Origin: Agelaius tricolor | Lineage: Eukaryota; Chordata; Aves; Passeriformes; Icteridae | Assembly (NCBI GenBank): GCA_023055355.1 | Contig: JALJCS010000001.1 | Coordinates: forward strand, 76,239,381 to 76,303,380 | DNA length: 64,000 bases | Reading direction: 5' to 3' | Shown here: positions 12,663 to 25,557 of the stretch, piece by piece | How positions within the stretch are numbered: the first letter of the stretch is position 1 | Layout of the letters: each line of letters begins with the position of its first letter | Position numbers and translations under genes: made by a program | The notes under the pieces: generated by a model | The model's database searches: none | The model's input: only the letters and a program-made list of their open reading frames with translations | Told to the model about the DNA's origin: nothing

Positions 12663-14672
12663 GTACAAGATGTTCTCTGGAAATGATGGGTTTATTAGGT
12701 CTGTAAGCTGTGTGTGAGGAAATACTTGGTATTTTGGATGGTTTTAATTTCTTTTGTGCCTGCAGAAGTAAAACCAAAGCTGTAATACTTTACCAAATAA
12801 TGTCATACAGTTTGTAACTGGCACTGAAATGCACTAGCAATGTTTTATAGAGATAGAAAAGTTCCTTCTAATCTTCTGGCACACAGTTTAACATTTCATC
12901 CTTCTGTTTCAAACAGTGCTTACTTTTTGCTTACTGCGTGATCTCTCATTGCATGCAGACATGTGAAGGAATAAATGTCACATGTGCCAAAGCTCAGGAA
13001 AGACAAATACTTTTTACTTTTAAAGCTTATATTTCAAGAACTGCTCTGCAAGGGTAAAAAAAGTAATTTGTTCTCAAAACTGAATCAGAAACTTGCTTTA
13101 AACAATATCTTTCTCAAAGGAGAGTATTGTAAAATAGGCTTTTAAACATCAACTGACCTTGAAATAATTTACAGAATCATGACCTACAGAAACAAAACCA
13201 GTTATCTAACTAGTCAGCAGTAAATAATTTCTCACTAAATCATTTTTAATGAAATCTGAGAATGAAATGGAGAATTAAATTCTCCATAGACCTCAGCAAT
13301 ACTACTGTAATTGGTCTATTTTTTTTTTATCTTGATGCCTTTGTATCAGGTCTTAAATTCACAATTGACCTGAGCTGAATTTTTTTTTTTTGTGGCTGGA
13401 GGCTCTTAGGAAGAAACACTGTATGTACTTGCCCTGTTCCTACTCTTCCTTAGTCTTCAAAATATGACGGCTGTCCAAGACTGGATCTTGCAACAGAGAC
13501 ACTGCATGTGTGAACATCTGGGCAGCTGTTCAGGTGCCTATCAGGGCTGTCCAGGATGCAATCATTAACATAATGAATAGCACAAGGAATACAATTTGGT
13601 TTATTATTTATTAAAATGTCAGGTTAAGAGTTGATGATCTCCCTGCTTAGGTTTTCTGAATTATTACATTATTATATTTATCTTACTGAGCTATTACATT
13701 ATACCTTATCATAAGCACCATCAGCTTGAGCAATGATTTTGAATTATACCTTGCTATATATTCTTATTTCTTCTCTCCAATTTTCTCTTCCAACTGCTTG
13801 ATGTGTTTCTTCTGCATACTTTCTTGCCTTTTTATCATGACCATCATAAAATAAAATTCCAATCATAAGCTTAAATGCTTCTCAAGGTAGATTAGAGTCA
13901 AGCAATGTGCATAAAGGATAATGCAACATTGTGCTGATGGTGGAAAATACTGAAATATGTGTGTGAATAATCCTTGTGTGAATAATTTAAGTGGGGAAAA
14001 AAAAAGCTTAATATGACCGGTGTCCTTTTTGTCACATAATGACACCTGCTTAACATTTTCATGGCAATTTTTACTAGGTGACTTTGACCAGCAAAACTCT
14101 CCCATTTAATGAGGCTGAAAACAATCCAGTCAGTGCTGAGAGGGCCCCTATTATAAATTGTACCAAATGCTGAAATAAATTTGATAAAATGGGTTGAAGT
14201 GGCTGAGGGTTATGCCCTTTGGTGCTATGCAAGGAAACCTCCAGCCCTTGTGTTGCTCTCTCTGCCCTGTGATCTGCAGCCATCCCCAGTTCCTGTTGCA
14301 GATGCTGTAACAAGAAATGTGACAGCTTACACTGGAGTGAGCCCTGTTTATACTATGTCAGAGCAAGCCCCACAAGGAGTGTAAACTGTTTGACTAAAGA
14401 ATGCCTTATTTCTAATGCTTTCTGTCATTTCAGAATTTTCTATACAAACACTGAAAATCATTTAAATGGCTTTTAATTAGAAGCATGAGAAGATGGAGTT
14501 TATCTCTTTATAATGGGAGAACTTCACATTTGTTATAGAAAATTTATCTATTCTTATCTAAAACATGCCTCCATTCTTTGACAATTCATTCGTTTGAGAA
14601 TTTATTAGTTAAATTGCTTGTGCAGCATCTGAACATCTAGAGTTTTCAATGGGGAGAAATATTGTTTGTGTT
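12663..14672. other. Unique non-coding DNA
   Basis: I see no gene or recognisable repeat beyond short T runs near 13320 and 13380. If the segment at 12597-12662 is an exon, this would be the start of its downstream intron. Confidence 0.5.
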
Positions 14673-15122
14673 TGCAGTGGTTTAGGACCAGCACTCCAAA
14701 CCACACGCTGCTCTTGTCTCCCCCTCGGGTCAGGGAGACAAAAGGCAGAGATCACAGATTGAGATAAGCACTTCTCTGGAAACAGCAATGAGATAAGAAA
14801 GCAAACAGTAATAGCAACAATATTCATAACAAAATTGTGCAAAAAGAGGGCGATTTACATGCAAAAAAACGCTCACTGACCTACACAAAGCAGTGTGACC
14901 CTAAGAAAAGGAACAAAACAGATGGATGGACCCTCTCAAGCCCATGCTTCTCCCAGACCCAGCACCACACCCACCTTCTTTCCTGAAGGGACAATCCCTT
15001 ATTTCTACCCCCCAGATTTGGTGAGTGTTATGGAATAACAATCTGGACAGGCCCACGCAGCTCCAGGCTCTTCCCCCTGCTGCGAAAAAATTAATTCTGT
15101 CCTTGCTGAAAGCCAGGAGAGA
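14673..15122 (-). mobile_element. Degraded ERVL-type solo LTR
   Basis: Read on the minus strand, the block starts near 15122 with CTGGCTTTCAGCAAGGACAG and a following AATTAATTTTTT. It continues through TATTCCATAACA, then a T-rich AATATTGTTGC...CTTATCTCA region, and ends near 14673 with CCTAAACCACTGCA. This order matches avian ERVL-type LTRs such as the one at 33465, with the same TATTCCATA, AATATTGT and TTATCTCA landmarks, but it is strongly diverged. No internal retroviral sequence or second LTR is seen, so it is a solo LTR or a remnant. The usual ATTAAA polyadenylation signal is degraded. Boundaries are approximate and no target-site duplication is evident. Confidence 0.6.
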
Positions 15123-16046
15123 ATTTAACTAATCTACATAATCAAACAGAATGATCAAACCCTCAGATTCACAATGACTTATCCAGATGATTTTTTTTGT
15201 TCTTAAGACTTTTTCTTATAGATAAAAGAGTAAAAGAACTCACATTTTATGGTTTTGAGGCAATACATATTGGTGGGGCAGTAGGGAAACCTCAAATAAT
15301 TTTTTATCTGTATGATGTAACTTCAGTGTAGACAGTATTGTCTTTTATGAGTATTTAGTATGATGAAACTATAACTCCAAGTGAAGTTTTATCTGTAGAG
15401 GATTAAAATAACTTGTTTTCCTGCTCACTATAAATTAAATGCTTTCAGTCAACAGTAAGAGGTCTCGATTAGTAGCAGCAGCTTAAGTGGAAATAGATTA
15501 ATAAATCTTCATTTCTCTTCATGTGGATACTCTCCAAAACATGCACGAGGCAATAACTTTTAATGTCTAACTTGCAGCTGCTCTTAAATTAAATGAAAAA
15601 CAAAACTGAAAGTAATCCACAGAGCTAGTTATCAATTTCATATCTATTTCTCCAATTTCCCCCCTTCTAAGGAGTTTTTCTTGGAAAACAAAAAGGCAAG
15701 AAAAATAAAAAATTCTTTATTCCTTTCCTGAGCAAGAGGTGTTTTAGTCTTGGAAACTTTACTCATCAGAGAAAACTTTGATGGTGTTCTAATACTAACA
15801 TCCATAAAACATGTATATCTTAAAAAATATTCTCATAGAAAAGTTAATCAGAAGAATGCTCTTTATATATTTCAGGTGCTAAGAAGTTATGTTATGGACA
15901 ACCAATGCTGGACATTAAATTCAAGGAAAGTATTTTGCCCTTAATGATGGTTGACTCTCATAAGAATTTTTTCAATAAGGTTTCTTGAAGGGGTAAAAGG
16001 AAATTTTTAGGTAATATCGGAATATTCCTTGAGGCTGAAGCCTGAA
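15123..16046. other. Unique AT-rich non-coding DNA
   Basis: I see nothing recognisable here. Open frames are under 65 codons and lack domain features. Confidence 0.5.
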
Positions 16047-16146
16047 TTAAAAAAAAAAAACCACTTTAAAAAACTTTAAAACTAAACACCCCTCCCAAAA
16101 AAACAACTATAACAAAAAACAAAGAAAAAAAAACCCCAACAAAACT
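16047..16146 (+). repeat. A-rich low-complexity tract
   Basis: A runs are interrupted by ACCCC and ACAAC groups. The texture is the same as the tracts at 1537, 11598 and 19430. Confidence 0.8.
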
Positions 16147-17178
16147 ATACATAATCTCTGAACTCAGCAGAATAGATGAGTAAACATTACAAAAATAAAT
16201 GTAAAAATAATTTTTTCTGTAGTTACCCCTGCAGCTGTTGCTTCAATTTACTTCCTAGAATTCAGGCACCTCTTAATTTTTCCTCTTTGGGTCAATCTTT
16301 AAAACACCTTTTTGTCACCCTCCCCTGATGCTTGTTCTTTGGATGATTCTGGCAAACTGTAGAGGCAGTTTCCCAAGTGGAAATTAGGCAATGAGTAAAT
16401 AGACTGTTCAATAGAAAGATAAGAAAATCTCTTTAGGATCCTCTTCTGTTATTCTCAGTAATGCAAACATGTAAATTTACATTCTTTCATTATCCACTTT
16501 ACAGTGAATTTGAAGGTCTGTGACCTCATGATTTATCCCAGAGGAATGTGTGCAAATATATATATATATAGAAATAGTCAAGTGAAGAAATTTGATGAAG
16601 TTATAAAAAGCACAATATCTGCATTTATAATTCCATATAAATTGAACTTTCACTCCAAAGATTATTAAAAAGCCATTAAGAATAAATCCATTCTTAAAAC
16701 AAAACTGCAAGAGAACAACTTTCCAGTTCTTTGAAGCACTACTATTTTACATCTTTGCAGTAAAATGGGGAAGTTTTCATGGGTGAGCCAAGTAAAGACA
16801 TGTGAACCACACACTTATTTGTCATGAGTTACACAGGTTCACGTGAGTTCCTTCACCTGGCACCTCAAAGCTCCAACTGGACCTGGGCCTCCTGTGGTCC
16901 CCTGTGCAGGACATTTCCCTGGGGTGGCTGCCAGCACAGGGCAGCCCCTCCTCACTGCAGGGAAGAAATTCAGCATTCCCAGCTGTGAGGTGAGGTTTCT
17001 TCCCAAATGGTCAATCTGATCCCATAACACAAAGCTTTGATTTCTACTGGATTACAGATGGGAAGGAAAAATCCCAATGAAAATAAAGAAACCACTACCA
17101 GTACCAGCCCAAAACCAATGAACTAATCAATCAACCAAAACTCAAAAAAACTATGTTGCCTGAACATTTTCTGGTTGC
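16147..17178. other. Non-coding DNA with a small GC-richer block
   Basis: A short TA run lies at about 16557-16570. The segment 16850-17030 is noticeably GC-richer than its surroundings, but it resembles no element or gene that I can name. Confidence 0.45.
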
Positions 17179-17199
17179 TTTTTTTTTTTTTTTTTTTTT
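17179..17199 (+). repeat. Poly-T tract (T21)
   Basis: An uninterrupted run of 21 T. No retroelement body can be recognised beside it. Confidence 0.9.
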
Positions 17200-17836
17200 G
17201 AGAAAATCCTGGACTGAGAGATCTGGGACATGGAGGGAAAAATGATGACTGTTTCCTTAAGCAGTAGGCATCTGTAAGATATGTAGGATGGTTTTTAGGT
17301 ATATGATTCTAATAATAATTTGATTATATATAATTATATATTATTCTAGTCAAAATTATAACTCTTCAGATCTAAAGCTCTTCAGGTTTCTGTACCTCTC
17401 ACAGGTCTTTTTGGGATATAGTTATGGGAAGTGTATTTTGGACCTGAATGTTACCTTTCTTCTCAAAAAACCTCTGGAAATTATGGTGGTCTTCAAATGG
17501 AGCCAAGCATGTGTTAAAAACTTTCTGTTTATATTGATTTCCTCTTTCCAAAGTATGTCAAAAATACTGATTTTCACTGTAAGCAAATATTTTACTAGTG
17601 AATATTTACACAAAACCTAAATAAAGATGCAAGCTTGGAGGTAGTTAATACTAAAATAATATCCAAACTAAATTTACAGGCTGACTTACACTGATGCTAG
17701 GAGTGTAATTTAAAAGTATCCATGGTCTCTGCAGTGCATAAGGAGAAATCTTCATTCTGTGCAACTAGTGTGTGCAGAAGGCTCTCTCAGTATAAATTAA
17801 ATATTTCAGGCTAAGCAGTGAAATTAGTCAAGGACA

Positions 17837-17950
17837 GGAAGGAAGGAAGGAAGGAAGGAAGGAAGGAAGGAAGGAAGGAAGGAAGGAAGGAAGGAAGGAA
17901 GGAAGGAAGGAAGGAAGGAAGGAAGGAAGGAAGGAAGGAAGGAAGGAAGG
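17837..17950 (+). repeat. (GGAA)n tetranucleotide microsatellite
   Basis: About 28 uninterrupted GGAA units plus a trailing GG, with no visible interruption. The strand is all purine. Open frames across it (Glu/Gly/Arg/Lys repeats forward, Leu/Pro/Ser/Phe repeats reverse) are spurious. Confidence 0.97.
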
Positions 17951-19429
17951 TGGGTGCACATATGACCAGCTCCTCTGCTTTTGGCATGTGGGTTTTTTGA
18001 TATGCTACTCAGGGCTGTTGGATGGCAGCTTTTGACTTTCAGATTTTCTTCAAGCATGGTGATGAACAGGGGGCTTTTAAATCTACAGGAGACATGTTAT
18101 ATGGAACTTCTTGAAACATACTTATTGTATAGTCACCAGATTTCATGAGTTTATATTTAATCTAGCTAAAGTATAAAAATAAATTATGTTTTTGATACCA
18201 ATTTCTCCAGCTCTAAGAACTGTGAACTGTATTAAGACAATTACACCATCTTTTAGCTGATGAAGTGTGACTTGAAGAGCATGTATTCTTCAACATCAAA
18301 TGCAAAATGACATCTGTGCTCAAAGCAAAAATAAAAATAAAAATTTCCTGGAGTGAGGGAGATGGGCTTTGAGAAGCAATCCAGAACAGTATGAATAAAC
18401 CACTGCTAACTACAAGCCATATATCAAATAGGACACTGGAGATTTAGCAGTAAATTGAAGCATTCAGTCAAATCACTGCTGTGGAGGCATAAAGGTGCTG
18501 CCTGATTTTTAATGAGACATTTTATTTTGACAAGCTAAGTCAGTGATAAGTTTTTTGAGTGTGTATGTGTGTGTGAAAAGATGAGGAATTTGTGTTCTAC
18601 TGAAAAATATGGCTTGTCCTTCAGCTTGCATAAGCAAATCTACCTGATATACATTCAAGCCCTTTTGTACTGAATGGTTCCATATTTACATATGAACATC
18701 TGTCTAAAAATGTTGTAAATGAGATCTGAGGATTGTTAAGATTTCACTTTTTACCATGTGATTTGTGCTGTTTCTACTATTATATGCAACCTCCCTTAGC
18801 AGAATACTGCCTAAAACTACATTTATTTTTGTCCTTTATCTCACACATTTTAAAACTGGTAGGAGAGCAGTGCATCAATCCCTAAATCACAACTGCAGAG
18901 AGCCACAGAGTCTATGGTTGTGTTAATAATGTCCTTTAAAAGCCTGTCATGGCTCTGGTTGTCATACATCTCTGAAGATTACTCTAAAATAATTCATTTT
19001 TTTAATAGAATAAGAGTTCATTGTGAAGAAATCCTTGGGATTCTCTTATTTCCTTGACAAATTATGGAACTTCATTAATGACACTTTCTCACTAGCCAGT
19101 TTGAACCACTGCCAAATAAATGTGTGTAATAAGAAAGAGAAAGAGATAAGAAATGTCCTGTAACAGAGCTGGACAAATGAAGAACTTGATGTGGTTTTTC
19201 ATTTTCTACTTTGTTTGCAACACATTCAGTGATACATCCAAGTTGCTCTCTGATGGTTAGATACCATTATGGGTATATGATTATAGATTGCAGAGATGAC
19301 ATTGTTTATGATAAATTTAATCCATTAATTCATGTTGGCATATAGATAAAACACACTAATCTTATATAAATTCAGCTGTTCAGAAATTATTTTCCTACAT
19401 GGCACAGCTACTAAAACCCAAATAATAAA
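17951..19429. other. Unique non-coding DNA
   Basis: I see no gene or recognisable element. A short TG-rich stretch lies near 18560. Confidence 0.5.
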
Positions 19430-19562
19430 AAATAAAAAAAAAACAAAAAAACCCAAAAAAACCCAAAACAAAACAAAAAAAAACCACCAAACCCACCCCC
19501 CCCCAAAAAAAAAACAACAGAAAAAACAAACAAACAAACTCACAAAAAAACTCCCAAACACA
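19430..19562 (+). repeat. A/C-rich low-complexity tract
   Basis: Long A runs alternate with CCC groups and include a run of nine C followed by ten A near 19496-19514. Reverse-strand Phe/Gly/Val-rich open frames across it are artefacts of composition. Confidence 0.85.
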
Positions 19563-21139
19563 TTTATAAGTACATTCTGAAAGAGTTGAAGAGTTGCAGC
19601 TTTTTGCCAGACTGGGGTATTTCACTCACATTAATAACTTTCTATGAAAAATAAGATAGCACAGACTTTTCAGTTAATTTTTATTTTATGCAGCCTTTTT
19701 CCATATTCTTTCATCATGAAGAGGGGAGAGATGAGAACTGCAGTCCATTGTTTTGAAGAGGATTTGCATTTAAGAATTCTGAGCATATTTTAAAATGTAA
19801 CAGGGAATTCTTATTTTCCAGTTAGCTATTGGCATGCTGTGAAAGTTATGTACCTGCTGGGAGAAGTTATTTTAGAGGACTTTAGTTTTCATATGCAGAA
19901 TTCCATAGTACCCTGTCTCTTGTACACTTCTCAAGGCAACCCAGTATGAGGTACTGAAATATTCATGGATTATATCATTGGTGGATAAATTATAACCCCC
20001 AGCATGCACTCATGATCTATTTTGGGGTTACAAGGACTGAAAAAAAAGATACAGGATACCTCATATCCCAGTAGCTTTTCCTATGTCTACAGATTTCTGT
20101 TGTGGATGCTGGGGAAATAATGATGACAGAAGCTGCTCCCTGGAAAAAGCAGAAGCTGGGCAGCCATCAGAACCCTGAGTATGACATGCAGGAATTCTCA
20201 GGCAGATGTGTTTCTCAAAAAACCTCTCCTATAAAAAGGTAATAAATCTGTGAATTTGCAAATACCTATTTTTTAATATTACCCTTGACACAATGATGAC
20301 AGTCTGATTTGAGTCTGCAAGGTTTTCTTAGACTTTCAAGATAAAAATTGATAAAATCTTTAAAGATAGACAGAGAAAATTTGCCTATATATAGATTAAT
20401 TTGGGTCAATATAAATAAAATGCTACATTCAATTAAATTGTGGAGATTATCGACCTCTGAATGAATTATTCTTTATCTTATAGAGAACCTGAAAATAATT
20501 TCTCTTATTCTTTAAATAATTTTTTGCAGTTTTCCATATTTATGTTATAGCATAATATAGAATAAAAAATACAATAGAGTTAGAATTTTAATTTTATGCA
20601 AATAATTGTATAGATAAACAACTAAAATTGTTTCCCTTGTTTGATAGTTACAGTCAATCCCATGATTTCAATGAACTCTCAGGAGGGGCTTCTTTGTCAC
20701 CATGTTTGCTGTTAAGTATTGGACAAAATAAGGTTGCCAAAACTCATCTTGTGCTTTTGGGAGACAATACTAAAAATTATAGTTGTCAGCCTTTGTGCCT
20801 TCTGCTTTCTGGGGCTGCATCCAAGAAAGTTCTTTACAAATCTGCTTCAACCTTGTTCTAAAAGTCTCTCTTTTGCCACTGTAACAGAGCTATCTGTTGG
20901 ATCTTCCCTTCACCATTTCGGCTGTCTCCTCAATATCCTAATTCTAATCCTAATCTAGAGCAATTCCAAGGTAAAACCTGAGAATCCAAGCATGCTCAGA
21001 AACTTGATGGGAAGCTGAAATAAAACTTGGGAAAGAGCTTCATATATCTGAAAAATTTGTTCTTATCACTTGGCTAGGGACATACATACTCTATCTTCAG
21101 AGGAAATAAAAGGACCTAAAAGTCTGTGGTGGAAGAATG
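19563..21139. other. Unique non-coding DNA with a weak exon-like segment
   Basis: The stretch is mostly AT-rich and featureless. One 146-nt segment (20093-20238) is bounded by CTACAG and GTAATA and has one open frame; it is discussed as a finding and not called as coding. Confidence 0.45.
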
Positions 21140-21400
21140 AAAAACAATAGACACGAATTGAACCAAGACAGGTTCTGACTTTAAATGAGGAATAACTTTT
21201 TCCCTGTGAGGGCAGTCAGGCAGTGGATCAGGCTGCCCAGGGAGTGTGCAGTCTCCATCCTTGGAGCTTACCAAGATCTCACTGAACACAGCCCTGAATA
21301 ACGTGGTGAATTTAGTGTTTTCCTTGCTTTAAGCAGGGTATTGATCTGGAGACCTCTGGAGGTTCCAGTATGGTTTTTATTATTCAGAGATTCTATCAAT
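21140..21400 (+). mobile_element. CR1 LINE 3' end fragment
   Basis: The plus strand reads like the last part of CR1 ORF2 and its 3' untranslated region. The landmarks are GATCAGGCTGCCCAGGGAG, then GTCTCCATCCTTGGAGCTTA, then CTTTAAGCAGGGTATTGATC and a CTCTGGAGGTTCCAG block close to the 3' end. In intact CR1 copies these correspond to the WNRLP-like end of the coding region and the family-typical end. The element is severely 5' truncated and diverged, with no open frame left. Boundaries are approximate. Confidence 0.8.
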
Positions 21401-23193
21401 CATCCTGCTTTTCTAGAACTCTTTCTTTCAGAACAAACTAAACCACGTTGTGTCATCCTCACATGAAAAGCCAGAAAGAAGTGCACATCTGTCTAAACAG
21501 ACATCTGAACTCAGTGCCCTGCTGATACCCCAAGAGAGACAGTGTGACCTCCAGAGACCTTGTCCTAAACCCACTTCTGCTGGATGTAGAATATAACCTT
21601 TAATTATCTGAGTTTGTAGCTGGTATTAGGGTAGATCCTGAGCAAAAATCATCAATATTAGGAAGGGTAGTATTGGATATAAGCAGCACTTCCACTATCC
21701 ATTTCTTTAAGAAAGATTGTCTATGCTATTGCACAAACTTCTTCCATGCTGGACAAGACAGCGTGGTCAAGAACCATAAGGATATTCAGAAAGTTTTGAT
21801 GAGTAATTACACACCAAATTCTGGGAAAGTTGAAGTTCTGCTGATTGCCAGGGATAGGCAGACCTCATATTTGATTTCAGGATGTTAAAAAGCCAAAGTA
21901 TTAAATTTATACAAGAAAATTGAAATAAAAGTGGCATAATCCTCATTTGGCAACCTTCCAGTTTTGAAAAATGTATGTAACTAATTTTCCTTCACAACAC
22001 ATTACTTTATATTTTATGGCACATAAATGTCACCAGCTGTGCACTTGTTTTTTGTTTTTGTTTTTTTTAAGTAACACGATCATTATTTGTAATTTATGAC
22101 AGAATTGAGATTGTCTTGTTTTAATATGGAACTAGGTGAAAGATGTTTAAAATATTAGTCTATCCAAATAATATATAATACTGATCTTGACAATCTTGAA
22201 AAATAGAATGCAAGAAATAATGTATAATATTTGCAGCATAAAATGAGTAACTTCAAGTGTGTTAACTTCTCAAACAAAAATACTGATGTATCAAGGTACA
22301 TGTTTAGTGTGTATGTGTTCAGGTGCATGCAACATGACTTAATGATAAATGATTGCAATGATATTATTGCAAATCTAGGTTATGAATGTGCTAAAAAGAT
22401 TTAAAGGGGAGTAATTGCTCATACTTAATGAACAGTCAGATTTTAAAAAGAAGTTACTTCTAATGGGCTCTATTTTGTAAAATTGCCAGATGTCACCATC
22501 ATGATTAAATTCATCTTCCTAAGTTAGACTAAGCTAGCAATAGCAAGAAAATAATTTATTAAGTCCCCCAGCCAAAGCTTTCATAGCCCTGGCAACACCA
22601 TTAAAATGCAGTAAATATACACCCACAGAAACTCCTAAAAATATATAATTAATAAACAAGATAGAGAATATCTTGGACAAAAAAATGCACATTTTAAAGA
22701 GAGGTTCCTTCTGTGGGCATAGTCATCTCCCATCTACATTATACAATTCATACTCTGGCAGTGATGATGTGGTATCTTCAAGAAATACCAAAGGAGAGAA
22801 CTTAAGCTTGGTCTACGCCCTAAAAATGGTCAAGACAATCTTCCAATTCTCTAGTTAATTAGCCTAGGCCATATTCCTATACTCCATTTGCTCCCATGGT
22901 AACACTGCCTAGCCTGAGGTCTCTTCCTACCCACCCTAAAATCAGGACTCCACCACATATCCATCTCCAAAATAAGGACTTTGAGCCTCACCCAGGACAA
23001 CAGAACAGTGAGACTTACAACTAAACTGCAATATTGGCATCCAGTAATGGAAAAGTGAGCACATTGCATTGTTCTCACTCTGTTCTGGTTCTTTCATGTC
23101 TTCCCTCGAACTGTCTATCCTGGTGATCTTTTCTTTCACCTGGACTTTTTCATAATACTCCAAAACTACTCTGTGGTTTTTTTTCCTCTTTAA
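21401..23193. other. Unique non-coding DNA
   Basis: I see no gene or clear element. The 22690-23160 part is somewhat less AT-rich and abuts the LTR that follows. I looked for a retroviral primer-binding site or internal sequence next to that LTR and saw none. Confidence 0.45.
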
Positions 23194-23756
23194 TGTGGTT
23201 TAATTCCAACTGTCAACCCAATCTCCTGTAGCTGCTTGTTCAATTCCCCATGGAGGGATGGGGGAGAGAATTGGGAGGGTAAAGGTGAGAAAACTCATTT
23301 GTTGAGATACAGACAGTTTAACAGGTAAAGCAAAAGCTGCACTTGCAAGCAAAGCAAAACAAGGAATAAATTCAGCATTTCACATGGCCAGGTGTTCAGC
23401 CACCCCCAGGAAAACAGGGCTCCATCAAGTGTAACAGTGGCTTGGGAAGACAAATACCATCTCCAAACATTCCATCCCTGCACCCTCCTCTTCCCCAGCT
23501 CTACATGCTGAGCATGACTCTACAGGGCCTGGGATATCCCTTAGGTCAGCTGGGGTCAGCTGTCCCAGTGGTGTCCCAGCCCAATTTCTTGTGCACCCCC
23601 AGCCCCCTTGCTAATAGGATGAGCAGCAGAAAAGGTTTTTTTCACCTCTATGTTATCAAGTCTGTGTTTTCAACTCTGTTTGCAGCACAAATCACAAAAA
23701 ATTAAAAGCCTCGTTCTAGCTAGTAGGGAAAAAATTATCCCAGACAAATCAGCACA
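23194..23756 (-). mobile_element. ERVL-type solo LTR
   Basis: On the minus strand this starts TGTGCTGATTTGTCTGGGAT at 23756 and ends in CCACA at 23194, giving TG...CA termini about 563 bp apart. Internal landmarks, given as plus-strand text, are a GTGCACCCCCAGCC block (about 23593), GGGATATCCCTTAGGTCAGC (about 23531), a CTGAGCATGACT promoter-proximal region (about 23508), a GTTTAACAGGTAAAGC block in the region where the polyadenylation signal normally lies (about 23319), and TGGGGGAGAGAATTGGGA near the 3' end. This is the standard avian ERVL-type LTR layout. No internal gag-pol sequence or second LTR flanks it. The short flanks (TTTAA and TCTCA) do not form a convincing target duplication. 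Confidence 0.85.
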
Positions 23757-25325
23757 TCTCAACATGGAACTTAAAGACAAATGGAGGAATTTCAGAAATG
23801 CATACACACTCAAGATAGGCCTAAAGTGACCAGGATTATGTAAATAGTTGAGTTCAGTGTAAATCTCAGTTTTAAGCTCCTGCTGTGATTTTCCTGTTGA
23901 TATTCTCATTACAGACAAAAAGACCACACTTTATGTTTCTCCTAATCCTTCCTACTTTTGTTCTACACCATCATAGAATTCTCTTTAGCTTTCTTAGCTT
24001 CTTTTAGTTCTCTTAAGCTTTAGCAATATTTATTTCCTACACTGGGATAACCAGTTCCTAGCAGAAAAGTCAGTATTTTGCCCATTAGGAGAACAGCAGA
24101 TGGCACTACAGCCACTTTTCCAAAGGCTCGAGATCCAATCAAAAGACCAGTCTGGAAAGCAACAATCTCATTTCCTTATTGTTATTTTTAAAATGCTGAT
24201 CATTCATTGAAGATTCTTCTAAGTAATGGATCAGATCTCAGCCCTGATTTCAGGAGATGGAGTCTCAGTAATGCTGAGCTATTCCTTGAGGTGAACAAAA
24301 CTGTGAAAAAAGGCATACAGATACGAGCTACTAAAGGCCTTTAAGGTCAGTTATACATACATGGATTTAAGCAGAAAATTGGCTCTTTAAAACCTATTTT
24401 TTTATGCTTTTAAACAACCTGAAATGGTTTTGTGTGTATATGTAAGTGGCAGCCAATGGAGCCTGTTAGTTTTCATATATTTATGTCTTTTTGGAAGACT
24501 TTGAGTGGAGAGCATACCAAAAAATGGTGATTTAATAACTTTTTCCTTGCACAATAAACACTAATGTATTGATCACATCCTTATTCAGTACTAAACTTTA
24601 TCAGGCAAAATCCACCAAAACTCAATTGTTCCTTTCATATTTTTCTGAACAAAACATAATCACAAACTCTTCTGTATTTCTGTTAGAGTATCAAGGAAAG
24701 CATTTGTCTTTTTTTAATATGGACATTTAGTGACAAGCATCAGAAGAAATGAGACAGAATCCTGCCAGAATGAGGGATGCTCAGAGGATACTGAGGTTCT
24801 GCAGCTGATTTCCCAGTGAGGCTATGGATGTCCCAAGTCATTTGGCAAAAGCCACTTTGTACCACCACACCTCCTCAAAATATCCAGAGATGGCATTTTC
24901 CACATTGAACTCACAGCTGGAATATTACTCTTTTCATGGAGAAGATTTTAAAAATAACTGCCAGGAAAATAATTATCACTGGCAGTAGAGACTGAAGGCA
25001 TAATTTAGCACAAGAGACATGGGAGAAGAAGAAAAGAGGATGAGACATAGTATGATGAGTAGGAAGATATATGGTAACAAGGACAAATGTCCATCTACTT
25101 AGCAGTATCTAAAACTAAGATTGATGGTTCATCTTTGCTTCTTGCAGGCTCAGGCTTCTCTTTCTAGAATTGAGCATAAAAGACACACATAATGTAACTG
25201 AATTGAGCAAAAAAGAGTCCTGAATCAGCAAACAAAACATCAACTGATGCTTTTTCATGACCTTACACATCAAAAGGGACCCATGACTGCATAACATGTC
25301 TGTATCACTCTTACCTGACTACATG
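23757..25325. other. Unique AT-rich non-coding DNA
   Basis: I see no gene or recognisable element. Confidence 0.5.
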
Positions 25326-25557
25326 AGCTGTGTTTCACTTATTCAAGTGTTGGTGCATGGCTTGCACTGTGCTCAGGGACTCAGTATGCTGCAGCTGTGG
25401 GGCCGCTGCCCTGACTGACACACTCAGCCCACACTGGTGTTGCTGGGGACAAGCCCAGCAGCTGAAGCTTGACTTGCAACTTTAGGGGTTTCTGGGATCA
25501 GGATGGCAGGACTGGGCTCACTGCCCCCAGGAACCCAGCAAAAAAAAAAAAAAAAAA
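25326..25557 (+). repeat. GC-richer block ending in A18
   Basis: About 215 bp are clearly GC-richer than the surroundings and run directly into 18 A (25540-25557). A GC-rich body plus a terminal A tract is the look of a retrotransposed transcript, but no reading frame, AATAAA signal or flanking duplication supports that. An unknown repeat or a chance poly-A next to unique DNA is equally possible. The poly-A itself is certain. Confidence 0.4.

Noticed and set aside
17837..17950. CRISPR-like or satellite array
   Set aside because: It is a simple tetranucleotide repeat without spacers.
17818..18057. Repetitive open frames (Lys-Glu-Gly-Arg forward, Phe-Leu-Pro-Ser reverse)
   Set aside because: Translation of the GGAA microsatellite.
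22690..23193. Internal retroviral sequence attached to the LTR at 23194-23756
   Set aside because: No primer-binding site follows the LTR on its strand and no gag or pol-like reading frame is visible.
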